From contig CAYJKC010000009.1 in assembly GCA_964370675.1 (NCBI GenBank), positions 1-60,212 on the forward strand: DNA of 60,212 nt. Direction: 5' to 3'. The position numbers and the translations under genes were made by a program. Shown piece by piece: positions 1-8,618 of the stretch. The stretch's first letter is position 1. The number at the start of each line of letters is the position of its first letter. The notes under the pieces are model-generated. The model ran no database searches. It had not been told where the DNA came from and saw nothing but the letters and a program-made list of their open reading frames with translations. Source of the DNA: CAYJAD01 sp964370675 (lineage in GTDB: Bacteria; Desulfobacterota; Desulfovibrionia; Desulfovibrionales; Desulfovibrionaceae).

Positions 1-2
1 AA

Positions 3-149
3 AGTTTTTTGAAATTTTTTTCATTTGTGGGTATTTTTATGGGTACAGCGGCATTTTCAAGCATAAAATATCTTATAAAATCATATGATTATCACAATAA
101 AACAAATCCCCTAGGGGACGCCAAATTTGAGTATAATGAAGGACATTAA
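3..149 (+). CDS. C-terminal end of an unidentified protein (5' end outside window)
   Basis: Reading frame 3 is open from the window edge to a TAA at 147-149 and gives 48 residues. A hydrophobic stretch (FVGIFMGTAAF) is followed by a polar tail ending EYNEGH. The stop codon lies in the 5' arm of a strong terminator at 139-182, which is how a real gene end would look. The start is off the window, so no family can be assigned; a membrane or signal-anchored protein is possible. The main doubt is the short length. Confidence 0.5.
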   Translation, partial: SFLKFFSFVGIFMGTAAFSSIKYLIKSYDYHNKTNPLGDAKFEYNEGH

Positions 150-182
150 GAGTTATAAAACCTTAATGTCCTTTTCTTTTTT
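139..182 (+). terminator. Intrinsic terminator
   Basis: A 12-bp perfect stem pairs AAGGACATTAAG (139-150) with CTTAATGTCCTT (162-173), with an 11-nt loop, followed by a T-rich run (TTCTTTTTT). It ends the partial gene on its left. Confidence 0.85.
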
Positions 183-504
183 ACTTTTGTTTTGTTCCCC
201 AAATGGTTCTGGCCCTTCACGGTTCTTCACCAAAAAGAGGGGCAAACAGGTTTAATGATTGGCCCAGATTTTATATGGAATGGTAAACTTTAAAAAGGTG
301 ACAAGATTAAAAAAGAAATGGTAAAAGCTAGACAGCAAGGAAGAATTTTTAACTTCTTGGACATTAAGTAAATGATGCAATATAAAAAATTAAATTGTTA
401 CCCACTTTAACGAAAATAATATAAAAAAATAACTACAAATTAAATGGCAGAAAAAAATATAAGGCTTATAGTTCTTCTGTAAGTCCTTATTTTTATGTTA
501 TTAT
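183..504. other. Intergenic stretch, possibly degenerate coding DNA
   Basis: No intact gene is visible. Around 260-372 a broken plus-strand frame reads IGPDFIWNGKL, stop, then KGDKIKKEMVKARQQG and more to a TAA, which could be an eroded gene. It lies on the 3' side of tRNA-Ser, a common integration site, but no integrase or attachment repeat was found. Confidence 0.3.
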
Positions 505-598
505 TGGCGGAGAGAGTGGGATTCGAACCCACGTTAGAGTTTTACCCCTAAACTCGATTTCGAGTCGAGCGCGTTACGGCCAGCTTCGCTACCTCTCC
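505..598 (-). tRNA. tRNA-Ser (anticodon CGA)
   Basis: On the minus strand the acceptor arm GGAGAGG (592-598) pairs with TCTCTCC (509-515), and discriminator G and an encoded CCA (505-507) follow. The anticodon arm CTCGA/TCGAG closes the 7-nt loop CTCGAAA with anticodon CGA, which reads UCG. The T-arm contains GTTCGAATC. A long variable arm, as expected for serine, lies between the anticodon and T arms. Confidence 0.95.
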
Positions 599-698
599 GA
601 AATGGTAAATGAGCTATTGCAATTAAATTCTTTGTTCAAGGAGTGTCCAAAAAATATCTTATATATTACATAATTGGTAAATAACACACTTTATTGAA

Positions 699-858
699 CT
701 GACGCAGTAGCTTGCACTTTTTCAATACGCGGTAATAGGTTCAAAAAGTGTAAGATACAAGAAAGTTGTGTAATCCAAGATGTGCGGTGTATCTTAATAC
801 ATAAGCAGTTTGGATTATCAAAACTGACGCCGGAGATTGCACTTTTTCAACCTATTAC
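699..858. repeat. Palindromic intergenic element with direct and inverted copies, next to livF
   Basis: A 27-nt unit (CTGACGC, 6 variable bases, TTGCACTTTTTCAA) occurs directly repeated at 699-725 and 824-850. An inverted, near-complementary arm starts GTAATAGGTTCAAAAAG at 732 and runs to 754. It pairs with 837-858 (TTGCACTTTTTCAA followed by CCTATTAC). Nested inside are TAATCCAA (771-778)/TTGGATTA (810-817) and AAGATACA/TGTATCTT. There is no ORF. The right arm reaches the livF stop codon, so on the liv transcript this would fold into a long hairpin that could stop transcription or protect the mRNA 3' end. Confidence 0.7.
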
Positions 859-1562
859 TACATGCCGAGATAGGCTTCGCGTACCTCCGGACTTGAAAGA
901 AGTGCATCAGCTTTATCTTCCATAACTATGCGTCCATTTTCCATTACATAGCCACGATGGGCTATGCGTAAGGCTTGGTTGGCATTTTGTTCAACCAGAA
1001 AGACAGTTGTGCCATTAGCATTAACTTTTTCTATAATACTAAATATTTGTCGAATTATAATCGGCGCAAGACCTAAGGATGGTTCGTCTAAAAGTAATAA
1101 CCTAGGTCGTCCCATTAAAGCGCGTGAAATGGCGAGCATTTGTTGTTCACCACCTGAAAGAGTACCACCTGCTTGGCGACGACGCTCGGCTAAGATTGGA
1201 AATAAACTAAACACGTATTCTTGGTCACGCTTAATTTCTTCTTTATCCTTGCGTAAAAAAGCACCTAAATCTATATTTTCTTGCACGGTTAGATCAGGGA
1301 AAATAAGCCTTCCCTCTGGAACTTGGCTAATGCCAAGCCTAACTATTTCATGAGGTTTTAGAGTATGCAGTGGTGCTCCTTCAAAAAGCACTTCACCACT
1401 ACGCAATGGATTTACTCCACAAATAGTCATGAGCGTAGTACTTTTTCCAGCACCATTAGCACCAATTAGTGTTACAATTTCACCAGCATTAATGGTTAGG
1501 CTCACATCATGCAAAGCTTGAATATTACCGTAGAATGTTTGAACATTATTTAGCTTAAGCAT
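858..1562 (-). CDS. livF: Branched-chain amino-acid ABC transporter ATPase LivF
   Basis: One of two cytoplasmic ATPases that power import of leucine, isoleucine and valine (or related amino acids) through LivHM. The 234-residue product has Walker A GANGAGKST at 34-42, signature LSGGEQQ at 135-141 and Walker B LLLLDE at 155-160, and the short form typical of LivF. I chose the ATG at 1562 (MLKLNN) over one 15 nt upstream: it overlaps the livG stop by 8 nt and has GAGGAAG just before it. It is the last gene of livKHMGF and ends against a palindromic repeat. Confidence 0.95.
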   Translation of the reverse strand: MLKLNNVQTFYGNIQALHDVSLTINAGEIVTLIGANGAGKSTTLMTICGVNPLRSGEVLFEGAPLHTLKPHEIVRLGISQVPEGRLIFPDLTVQENIDLGAFLRKDKEEIKRDQEYVFSLFPILAERRRQAGGTLSGGEQQMLAISRALMGRPRLLLLDEPSLGLAPIIIRQIFSIIEKVNANGTTVFLVEQNANQALRIAHRGYVMENGRIVMEDKADALLSSPEVREAYLGM

Positions 1563-2343
1563 TTTCTTCCTCACCAAGATATGCCTTAATTACTCGTGGA
1601 TTGGAGCGCACTTGCTCTGGTGTACCGGTGGCAATACGAGAACCATATTCCATAACATAGATACGATCTGACATAGACATTACAATGGACATATCGTGCT
1701 CAATAAGTAATATAGACAGATTATATTCATCGCGAATATTGCGCACAAGCGTTTCTAATTCTTGTGTTTCATTGGGATTCATGCCAGCAGCCGGTTCATC
1801 AAGTAGTAGCAAATGCGGTTCTGTAGCCATGGCGCGTGCTATTTCAAGGCGGCGCTGCGCCCCGTAAGAAAGGTTTTTAGCCTTTTCATCATATTGCATA
1901 TGCAAGTTCATGCTACGCAATAGTTCATAACTATACTCAATAGTAGCATTTTCTTCATCACGCGTTTTTTTATCGCGCATAATGGCCCCAAGCACTCCTG
2001 CTTTAGTTCTGCAATGGCGACCAATCATAACATTTTCTAAAACTGTCATCTCTTGAAACAGGCGGATATTTTGAAAAGTCCTTGCCATGCCCAATGTTGT
2101 TATATGGTGCGGCTTAACGCCATTTAAATGATGTTTTTTTTCATCAGGAGTGAATAAATAAACATCACCCTCAGAAGGTTCATAAATGCCTGTAATGCAG
2201 TTAAAGAACGTAGTTTTACCTGCACCATTGGGCCCTATGAGCGCCACAATTTCGCCCACATTAACTTCTAAATCAACTTCATTTAAGGCTCGCAAGCCCC
2301 CAAAGTTGCGCGACAGTGCATTTACTTGCAGTATGGGTTTCAT
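1555..2343 (-). CDS. livG: Branched-chain amino-acid ABC transporter ATPase LivG
   Basis: Second ATPase subunit of the LIV importer, 262 residues. Walker A is GPNGAGKTT at 37-45 and the signature is the variant LSYGAQRR at 158-165. Walker B runs into LLLLDEPAAGMNP (178-190), a sequence characteristic of LivG rather than LivF. The start overlaps the livM stop by 4 nt (ATGA), which implies translational coupling, and its own 3' end overlaps livF. Confidence 0.96.
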   Translation of the reverse strand: MKPILQVNALSRNFGGLRALNEVDLEVNVGEIVALIGPNGAGKTTFFNCITGIYEPSEGDVYLFTPDEKKHHLNGVKPHHITTLGMARTFQNIRLFQEMTVLENVMIGRHCRTKAGVLGAIMRDKKTRDEENATIEYSYELLRSMNLHMQYDEKAKNLSYGAQRRLEIARAMATEPHLLLLDEPAAGMNPNETQELETLVRNIRDEYNLSILLIEHDMSIVMSMSDRIYVMEYGSRIATGTPEQVRSNPRVIKAYLGEEENA

Positions 2344-3560
2344 GCCACACTCTCTTTTTTGCTATCATTAGCTTGCGGAACGGTATAGCGGCGGCGCTCA
2401 CCAGTCACAAGTCCTTGAGGTTTAAAAATCATCATCAAGACCATTACAGCCCCAAAAATCAACATACGATATTCTGAAAATGCTCTTAAGTACTCTGGTA
2501 CTAATATTAAAATCATTGCCGCAAGAATAACACCAGAAATGGAGCCCATACCACCTAAAACCACCATGGATAAAATCATGGCTGATTCCATAAAGCTAAA
2601 ACTTGCTGGATTAATAAAGGATGTTTTTGCCGCAAATATTACCCCAGCAAACCCAGCCCAACATGAACCAAGGGCAAAAGCTGAAAGCTTTACACGTGTT
2701 ATATCAACACCCATGGCTTCTGCTGCTATTTCATCTTCGCGTAATGCTTGTAAGGCAAGGCCCACCCGTGAATTTTTAATACGTGAAATAATTAATATGG
2801 TAATAAGCACAGAAATGAGCACCAAGTAGTAAATATAAATACTATTTTGGGCAAGATCTAGTTTCATGCCCATAAGCCCTGGAGGGGGAATATTTGAAAT
2901 TCCGCGTGGTCCACCCGTTACATCGGCCCAGTTTTGTAGCACTAAACGCACAATTTCACCAAAGCCTAGGGTCACAATGGCTAAGTAGTCACCGCGTAAA
3001 CGTAACACTGGAAAACCAAGGGCAAAGCCAAAAATGATGGCCATAATACCACCAAGAGGTAGGCAAACCCAGAAACTCAAAGCAAAGTATTGATTTAACA
3101 ATGCATATGTATATGCACCTACAGCGTAAAAAGCAACATACCCAAGCACCAACTGTCCAGCAATACCCACAACTATATTTAAACCTAATGCTAACATTAC
3201 ATAAAGCAAAGCAGAGATCATGATGTTCGTTTGATACATGGAGCTAATTATAGGCATAATTAGCATACCTACAAGCACAAGCAGTGGCAAACCACGCTGA
3301 AACACAGTGCTGCTTACAACATTTTGAGTGGCTGTACTAAATCCTTGTGGTAGTGGGATAATAGGTTCACCTTGAGCTTTACGTAAAAAGCAATAATGCC
3401 AAAGTATAGCCAAGAAAAAAATGGCAATACCGAGAAAAAATACTTGTTCAAAACGCCAAATAACTATTTTTTCAATAGCGTTAACTTTAACTCCCATGAG
3501 TGGAAAAGTTAAAATCATGAACCATACAGCAACGATAAAGGCTTTAATTGCTACTTTCAT
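2340..3560 (-). CDS. livM: Branched-chain amino-acid ABC transporter permease LivM
   Basis: Inner-membrane permease of the LIV importer, 406 residues with about ten hydrophobic segments. The family core begins near residue 110 (SALLYVMLALGLNIVVGIAGQLVLGYVAF split over two helices) and contains the cytoplasmic loop with LREDEIAAEAMGVD that contacts the ATPases. The N-terminal 100 residues form extra helices (two hydrophobic segments at about 5-60), as in the long form of LivM. It lies 3 nt from livH and pairs with it. Confidence 0.95.
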   Translation of the reverse strand: MKVAIKAFIVAVWFMILTFPLMGVKVNAIEKIVIWRFEQVFFLGIAIFFLAILWHYCFLRKAQGEPIIPLPQGFSTATQNVVSSTVFQRGLPLLVLVGMLIMPIISSMYQTNIMISALLYVMLALGLNIVVGIAGQLVLGYVAFYAVGAYTYALLNQYFALSFWVCLPLGGIMAIIFGFALGFPVLRLRGDYLAIVTLGFGEIVRLVLQNWADVTGGPRGISNIPPPGLMGMKLDLAQNSIYIYYLVLISVLITILIISRIKNSRVGLALQALREDEIAAEAMGVDITRVKLSAFALGSCWAGFAGVIFAAKTSFINPASFSFMESAMILSMVVLGGMGSISGVILAAMILILVPEYLRAFSEYRMLIFGAVMVLMMIFKPQGLVTGERRRYTVPQANDSKKESVA

Positions 3561-3563
3561 GAT

Positions 3564-4469
3564 TTATACCTTTTGAACCTTGGCCTTACCCAAGATTCCA
3601 TCAGGGCGGAAAATGAGAATAAGAATAAGAATGGCAAAGGCAATCATGTCTTCATAGTTACCGGAAAAATAACCCGTGGTGAAACTTTCACAAAGCCCCA
3701 ATACAATTCCACCAAGCATAGCACCAGGTATGGACCCAATGCCACCAAGAACTGCAGCAGTAAAGGCCTTAATACCGGCTAAAAATCCTATGGCAAAGTT
3801 CACTTGACCCATATGCGAAGCAATGAGTACACCACCTATGGCTGCAAGCGATGAACCAATAATAAAGGTAAGAGAGATAATGCGATCTGCATCAATACCA
3901 AGCAATAATGCCATTTTACGATTTTGAGCCGTGGCACGCATAGCCTTACCCATAGTTGTGTAGCGAATAAATAATGTTAGTGCTACCATGGCAATGGTGC
4001 TTGTAATTAGAATCATAAAATCACTGGACCCCATGATACCTAAGTCATACAAAAATTCAAAATTTGGTAAGAGACGGGGAAAAGCTACGAAATCTGACGT
4101 TTGAGCTAAGATAACATAGTTTTGCAAAAAAATGGACATACCAATGGCAGAAATAAGCGGAGAAAGTCTTGGCGCACCACGTAAAGGTTTGTAGGCAACC
4201 TTCTCCATGGTAAAGCCATATGCTGCACACCAAAGCACAGCCATGAGTGCTGCAATAATAAGTATGGCTAGAGCGGGGAAACCCATAACTCCTAGCACAC
4301 TTGCCACCACAAAAGCCGTGAAGGCTCCAATCATGTATATTTCGCCGTGGGCAAAGTTAATAAGCTCTATGATACCATACACTAAGGTATAGCCAAGAGC
4401 TATGAGGGCATAAATGCTACCCCTTGTAAGACCACCAAAAAAAAGCTCGATAAAATATTGAATATCCAT
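3564..4469 (-). CDS. livH: Branched-chain amino-acid ABC transporter permease LivH
   Basis: Permease partner of LivM, 301 residues. The N-terminus contains GLTRGSIYALIALGYTLVYG followed by the NFAHGE motif typical of LivH, and the cytoplasmic loop contains AQNRKMALLLGID. About eight membrane segments are visible. Upstream, between this gene and livK, an intrinsic terminator would make its expression lower than that of the binding protein. Confidence 0.96.
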   Translation of the reverse strand: MDIQYFIELFFGGLTRGSIYALIALGYTLVYGIIELINFAHGEIYMIGAFTAFVVASVLGVMGFPALAILIIAALMAVLWCAAYGFTMEKVAYKPLRGAPRLSPLISAIGMSIFLQNYVILAQTSDFVAFPRLLPNFEFLYDLGIMGSSDFMILITSTIAMVALTLFIRYTTMGKAMRATAQNRKMALLLGIDADRIISLTFIIGSSLAAIGGVLIASHMGQVNFAIGFLAGIKAFTAAVLGGIGSIPGAMLGGIVLGLCESFTTGYFSGNYEDMIAFAILILILIFRPDGILGKAKVQKV

Positions 4470-4490
4470 TTGCTACCTAAATTCAAACTA

Positions 4491-4523
4491 CAAAAAAACA
4501 CGGGACCACTAAGCGTGGTCCCG
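4491..4523 (-). terminator. Intra-operon terminator between livK and livH
   Basis: A perfect 9-bp stem (CGGGACCAC 4501-4509, GTGGTCCCG 4515-4523) with a 5-nt loop is followed on the minus strand by TGTTTTTTTG. It lies directly after livK and before livH. Partial termination here would give excess binding protein over membrane components. Confidence 0.88.
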
Positions 4524-4532
4524 CTAAGAATA

Positions 4533-5666
4533 TTAATCAATGGTAATTTTGTAGTCAGTTTCTACATATTTACCATTTTTTACTTCATACATGGAAAGAC
4601 CAACACCTAGTGGGTCACCAATTTCGCTAAACATAATGTTACCAGCAGGAGTATCTAAACGCTTAGTGCGCAATACTTCCATAATTTTATCAGAGTCAGT
4701 GCTTTGAGCTACTTCTACAGCATTTAGCAACACTTGAGCTGCAGCATATGCATTGTAGAAGAATGCGCCTGGTTCAGCATTATATTTTTTCAAATGCTTT
4801 TCACGAGCTTCTTGATAAACCTTTAAGCTGCTCGTATCACTTGAAGTTGAAGCATAAACGCCTTCAGCATCCTTGCCTGCCATTTTGATAAAGGTATCAT
4901 CTTTAACACCGTCAGGAGCTACAAAAGGAATACGCACATTGTCGCGAGCCATTTGCTGCACTAACTTAGAAGCAGTTGGATGATAACCACCAAAGATAAG
5001 CACGTCAGCTTTTTCTCTTCTAAGCTTACGCACAGTGGCGCTATAGTCCACAGCATCAGGGTTAACAGCTTCAAATAATACTATTTCTACTTTACCAGCT
5101 TTTTCTAAAAGCTCTTTATTGGTATCTGCAAAACCCTTACCATATTCACCGTTATCGTGAATGATGGCTACCTTCTTGGCATTCAACTTATCCACAACAA
5201 AGGCAGAAGAAAGGCGAGCTTGCACATTGTCATTAGCAATGGTGCGGAAGAAGTATGGATTTTCTTTGCTAGTGGTAAGACCTGGAGTTGTGGCAGAAGG
5301 TGACATGGAAACAATTTTAGCATTATTATAAATAGGTAATGCGGCCTTAGTTGCGCCAGAGCAAATGTGACCAACAATAATATCTACTTCATCAGATACA
5401 AGCTTGGTTGCAGCATTGGTTGCCATTTCTGGTTTACACTGGTCGTCTTGGGCAACAACTTCAATTTTCTTACCCATGATGCCACCTTTGGCATTGTATT
5501 CTTCTGCTAAAATATTAGCGGCATTCCAAGTTGGTAGACCATAAGAAGCTAGATCTCCGGAGTGTGCGCCGGGTACACCAAGTTTAATAACATCAGCTGC
5601 AAAAGCTGGAGTGGACAATAAAGCCATGGTCAAACCAGCAAGCAACAAAGATTTGCCTTTGTTCAT
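4533..5666 (-). CDS. livK: Branched-chain amino-acid ABC transporter periplasmic binding protein LivK
   Basis: Periplasmic ligand-binding protein that delivers branched-chain or similar amino acids to LivHM. The 377-residue precursor starts MNKGKSLLLAGLTMALL and has a clear signal peptide ending TPAFAA; the mature part has the two-lobed receptor fold of this family (KLGVPGAHSG near the start, TATVRKLRREKADVLIFGGY later). I chose the ATG at 5666: GGAG sits 8 nt upstream and the open frame further upstream encodes no plausible signal. First gene of the liv operon. Confidence 0.95.
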   Translation of the reverse strand: MNKGKSLLLAGLTMALLSTPAFAADVIKLGVPGAHSGDLASYGLPTWNAANILAEEYNAKGGIMGKKIEVVAQDDQCKPEMATNAATKLVSDEVDIIVGHICSGATKAALPIYNNAKIVSMSPSATTPGLTTSKENPYFFRTIANDNVQARLSSAFVVDKLNAKKVAIIHDNGEYGKGFADTNKELLEKAGKVEIVLFEAVNPDAVDYSATVRKLRREKADVLIFGGYHPTASKLVQQMARDNVRIPFVAPDGVKDDTFIKMAGKDAEGVYASTSSDTSSLKVYQEAREKHLKKYNAEPGAFFYNAYAAAQVLLNAVEVAQSTDSDKIMEVLRTKRLDTPAGNIMFSEIGDPLGVGLSMYEVKNGKYVETDYKITID

Positions 5667-5950
5667 CAGAAAAACTCCATTTAATAATGTTTTTATAAAA
5701 GCAAGCTTAGCATCATCAAAATTGCTTAGCTCATGATTATTACTAAAATTATTATAATAAAAAATTATAGAACAATCATACACCAATCGACTAAATGTGT
5801 TAAACACAAAACCTCGCTAATGAAAGCAATATATGAGACTTTGCCTCAACAAGCACAGTTCTATCATAAAGCGGGGCAATGGGTTAGTATGCCACAAAGG
5901 AGCTGTTTTTGTCAAATTGCTGTAAACAGCAATTTAGGCGCATTAAAAAA

Positions 5951-7330
5951 TTATTTCTTATTCTTTTTTTTGTGAGATGAACGTAGATGCACACGCATGG
6001 GAGCATGTAATATACTAAAATACTTACGCAGTGACCGTTCCAAATAGCGTGAATAACTTTCAGACACGCGCTCGGCATCATTAACAAAAAATACAAAAGT
6101 TGGTGGTGCAATTTCTGCTTGGGTTAAATAGAAAAATTTAGCACGCACACGCTTAATAACAGGCGGCTGATGACGAGTTAATACTGTTTCCATAGCACGA
6201 TTAAGCTGACCTGTAGGAATGCGTACTTGGCATTCGGCATGAATTTTTTGTGCCATAGGCAAAATTTTTCTAAGCCCTTTGCCTTCAATGGCAGAAACAT
6301 AAAGCACTGGAATATGAGAACAAAAGGCGAGTATTTCTTTAATATTTTTTTCTAATTGTTTCATGCTGCCCTGCGGCACTAAATCCACTTTATTAACCAA
6401 AACCATAAATGGTGTTTTGCGCTCATGCAATAAGTCCATGAGCCTTTTATCTTGCAGGCTAATGCCTTCTGTTGCATCTAAAACAAGCAGGGTAATATCA
6501 GCCTTTGTACTTGATTTAATAGCTGAATTTACAGAATACTTTTCTACTGTGTCTGTAATTTTAGCGCGTCGTCTAACTCCTGCTGTATCCACAAAAACAT
6601 AGCTTTCACCTGCCACTGCAATGCGCACATCAACGCTATCGCGGGTTGTTCCTGCCACATCAGAAACAATCATACGCTCGCTGCCACTTAAAGCATTAAT
6701 TAGCGACGACTTTCCAGCATTGGGACGCCCAAGCATAGCTAGTTTTAAGCTCGTATCTTGAGAAATATTTGTTTCCCAATCATCAGGGATTAAATCTAAT
6801 AATTCTTCTTGCAGCAGGCGTAAATTATGCCCATGTTCAGCCGAAACACCTACAATGGGAAACCCTAGAGCATGAAATTCTGCAAGCATTTGATCTTCGC
6901 GTTCAGCACCATCAATTTTATTAACTACAAGTAATGTTGGCTTACCCATGCGTCGTACATGTGCCGCCAAGTATTCATCTAAAGGCAAAAGACCATCACG
7001 CCCATCCACAACAAAAGCCACAGCTACAGCACCTTGCATGGCATCTTCTGCTTGGCGCAAAATGTCAGCCTCAAAACCACGTATACCTTCAGGACCTTCT
7101 ACCACTTCAGCGTGAGCATCAAGGGTAATACCGCCTGTATCAACAATACCATAGAGAATTTCACCATGCTTGCGTACTACGCCTTCCATGCGGTCACGAG
7201 TAACACCTGGGCGATCGTGGGTGATTGCTCTATTGCTATGAATAAGCCTGTTAAATAATGTGGATTTACCAACATTGGGGCGACCCACCAAAACAATTTG
7301 AGGCAAAGCTTGAGAAGAATTAACTAACAT
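5951..7330 (-). CDS. der: Ribosome-assembly GTPase Der (EngA)
   Basis: Essential double-GTPase that acts in maturation of the 50S ribosomal subunit. Two G domains are in tandem: GRPNVGKS at 16-23, DTGG at 64-67 and NKID at 137-140; then GRPNAGKSS at 201-209, DTAG at 248-251 and NKVD at 313-316. A KH-like C-terminal domain ends in a basic tail (SSHKKKNKK). At 459 residues it has the usual length. It stands alone between the liv operon and an RluA-type gene. The roughly 280-nt space towards livK holds a short hairpin (AAATTGCTG/CAGCAATTT near 5918-5937) and no gene. Confidence 0.97.
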   Translation of the reverse strand: MLVNSSQALPQIVLVGRPNVGKSTLFNRLIHSNRAITHDRPGVTRDRMEGVVRKHGEILYGIVDTGGITLDAHAEVVEGPEGIRGFEADILRQAEDAMQGAVAVAFVVDGRDGLLPLDEYLAAHVRRMGKPTLLVVNKIDGAEREDQMLAEFHALGFPIVGVSAEHGHNLRLLQEELLDLIPDDWETNISQDTSLKLAMLGRPNAGKSSLINALSGSERMIVSDVAGTTRDSVDVRIAVAGESYVFVDTAGVRRRAKITDTVEKYSVNSAIKSSTKADITLLVLDATEGISLQDKRLMDLLHERKTPFMVLVNKVDLVPQGSMKQLEKNIKEILAFCSHIPVLYVSAIEGKGLRKILPMAQKIHAECQVRIPTGQLNRAMETVLTRHQPPVIKRVRAKFFYLTQAEIAPPTFVFFVNDAERVSESYSRYLERSLRKYFSILHAPMRVHLRSSHKKKNKK

Positions 7331-7380
7331 GAAAATCCCTTAATAATTAATAAAATATTTTGTAGACCTATACTTACATA

Positions 7381-8334
7381 CTATAAGATGTCAAGTGCGC
7401 CATTTGCGCTTTGCCAACCATCCCAGTGCGGCAAGACTGCAAAGCACTTACCCTGCAAATTTAATTCTTCAAAAGCCTTGGTATGAGGTAAAATTATACG
7501 CAAAGCATGTAAGCGCATTGTATGATTATGCCAAGGACCATACTTGCCATCACCAAATACAGGAAAGCCCTCGGCTGCAAGTTGCACCCTAATTTGATGT
7601 GTGCGCCCAGTAATTAATCTTATGTGCATAAGACTGCACTGATTTTCATGTCGTAAACATGTCGCAATACATTCTGACGCTCTGCCTTGCTCTTGTGTTA
7701 AAATGCGCACTCTTTCATCGTCACCTTCATAACGCTTGCCCATATTATGGTTAAGTAAGAGCGAACCATCATGAGGCCAAATGCCTTTAACCCATGCCAA
7801 ATATTCCTTTACTATATTGCGCTGTTCAAAAGCATCTTGCAAAGCCCGCAAGCAAGCGTAACTGCGTGCAATTAAAATTATGCCTGAAGTGTCTTTATCT
7901 ATACGATGTGCTGGCGTAGGTTTGAATATGTCTTGTTCATAATGAACTTGCAAACGAGTTGCCAAACTATCTACATGCCCAGTACCTGTGTGCACTGGTA
8001 AGCCATAGGGCTTATTAAAAACCAATAAATGTTCATCTTCATAGACCAAGGGCGGTAAGGGAAGCAAGCTTTGCTTGGTCTTTTGCTCTTCATCTACTAC
8101 CATGGCAGAACGAGCCATACTCAATGCAAAAGGCGGCATGCGAATGGCATCACCTGTCTTGGTTAAAACAAAGGGCTTGGCACGCCCCCCATTAATACGG
8201 ATTTGACCTGTGCGTAGCCAGCGATGAAGTAACGTTTGCGGTAAGTTTAACCTACGCACAAGGAATTGAAGTAGTTTTTGCCCCCCCTCAGAAGGTTGCA
8301 CCACTAAAATATTTTTTTGCTCAGATTCAGCCAT
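7381..8334 (-). CDS. RluA-family rRNA/tRNA pseudouridine synthase
   Basis: Converts specific uridines in structured RNA, probably 23S rRNA, to pseudouridine. The 317-residue protein has an N-terminal S4 RNA-binding segment (about 25-70, LLHRWLRTGQIRINGG). The catalytic domain has the invariant motif HRIDKDTSG at 143-151, with catalytic Asp at 146, and a later RTHQIRVQLA. S4 plus this motif fits RluC/RluD; the exact site cannot be read from sequence. No clear ribosome-binding site precedes the ATG. Confidence 0.9.
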   Translation of the reverse strand: MAESEQKNILVVQPSEGGQKLLQFLVRRLNLPQTLLHRWLRTGQIRINGGRAKPFVLTKTGDAIRMPPFALSMARSAMVVDEEQKTKQSLLPLPPLVYEDEHLLVFNKPYGLPVHTGTGHVDSLATRLQVHYEQDIFKPTPAHRIDKDTSGIILIARSYACLRALQDAFEQRNIVKEYLAWVKGIWPHDGSLLLNHNMGKRYEGDDERVRILTQEQGRASECIATCLRHENQCSLMHIRLITGRTHQIRVQLAAEGFPVFGDGKYGPWHNHTMRLHALRIILPHTKAFEELNLQGKCFAVLPHWDGWQSANGALDIL

Positions 8335-8618
8335 AGCTAAGCTTAAAAAGAAAAAATTAAAAGCACAAGTGAATATAATTATCTAAGACTAAAAAGAAAT
8401 TTTTCTTGTCATAAATGCTTAAAATATACACACTTGCTACTTTTTTATATACATGCTAGGGGGTATTCGTTGCTTATTATAGCATTGTCAGTCCGCATTC
8501 TCTTTTATTTACGCTATATGCAAAAAAGCTTAGTTAATGCGTGCACGAAGATGATTTTTCTTCATAATTAATGGTTAATCTAGTGTATGCCCTTTCTAAA
8601 ATGTTGAGGATTACAAAC

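Noticed and set aside
964..1353. Plus-strand ORF opposite livF (129 residues)
   Set aside because: It is antisense to a well-supported ATPase gene, lacks a ribosome-binding site and shows no recognisable motif.
5733..5975. Plus-strand ORF between livK and der (80 residues)
   Set aside because: It overlaps the livK promoter region and the der 3' end and has no family features or ribosome-binding site.
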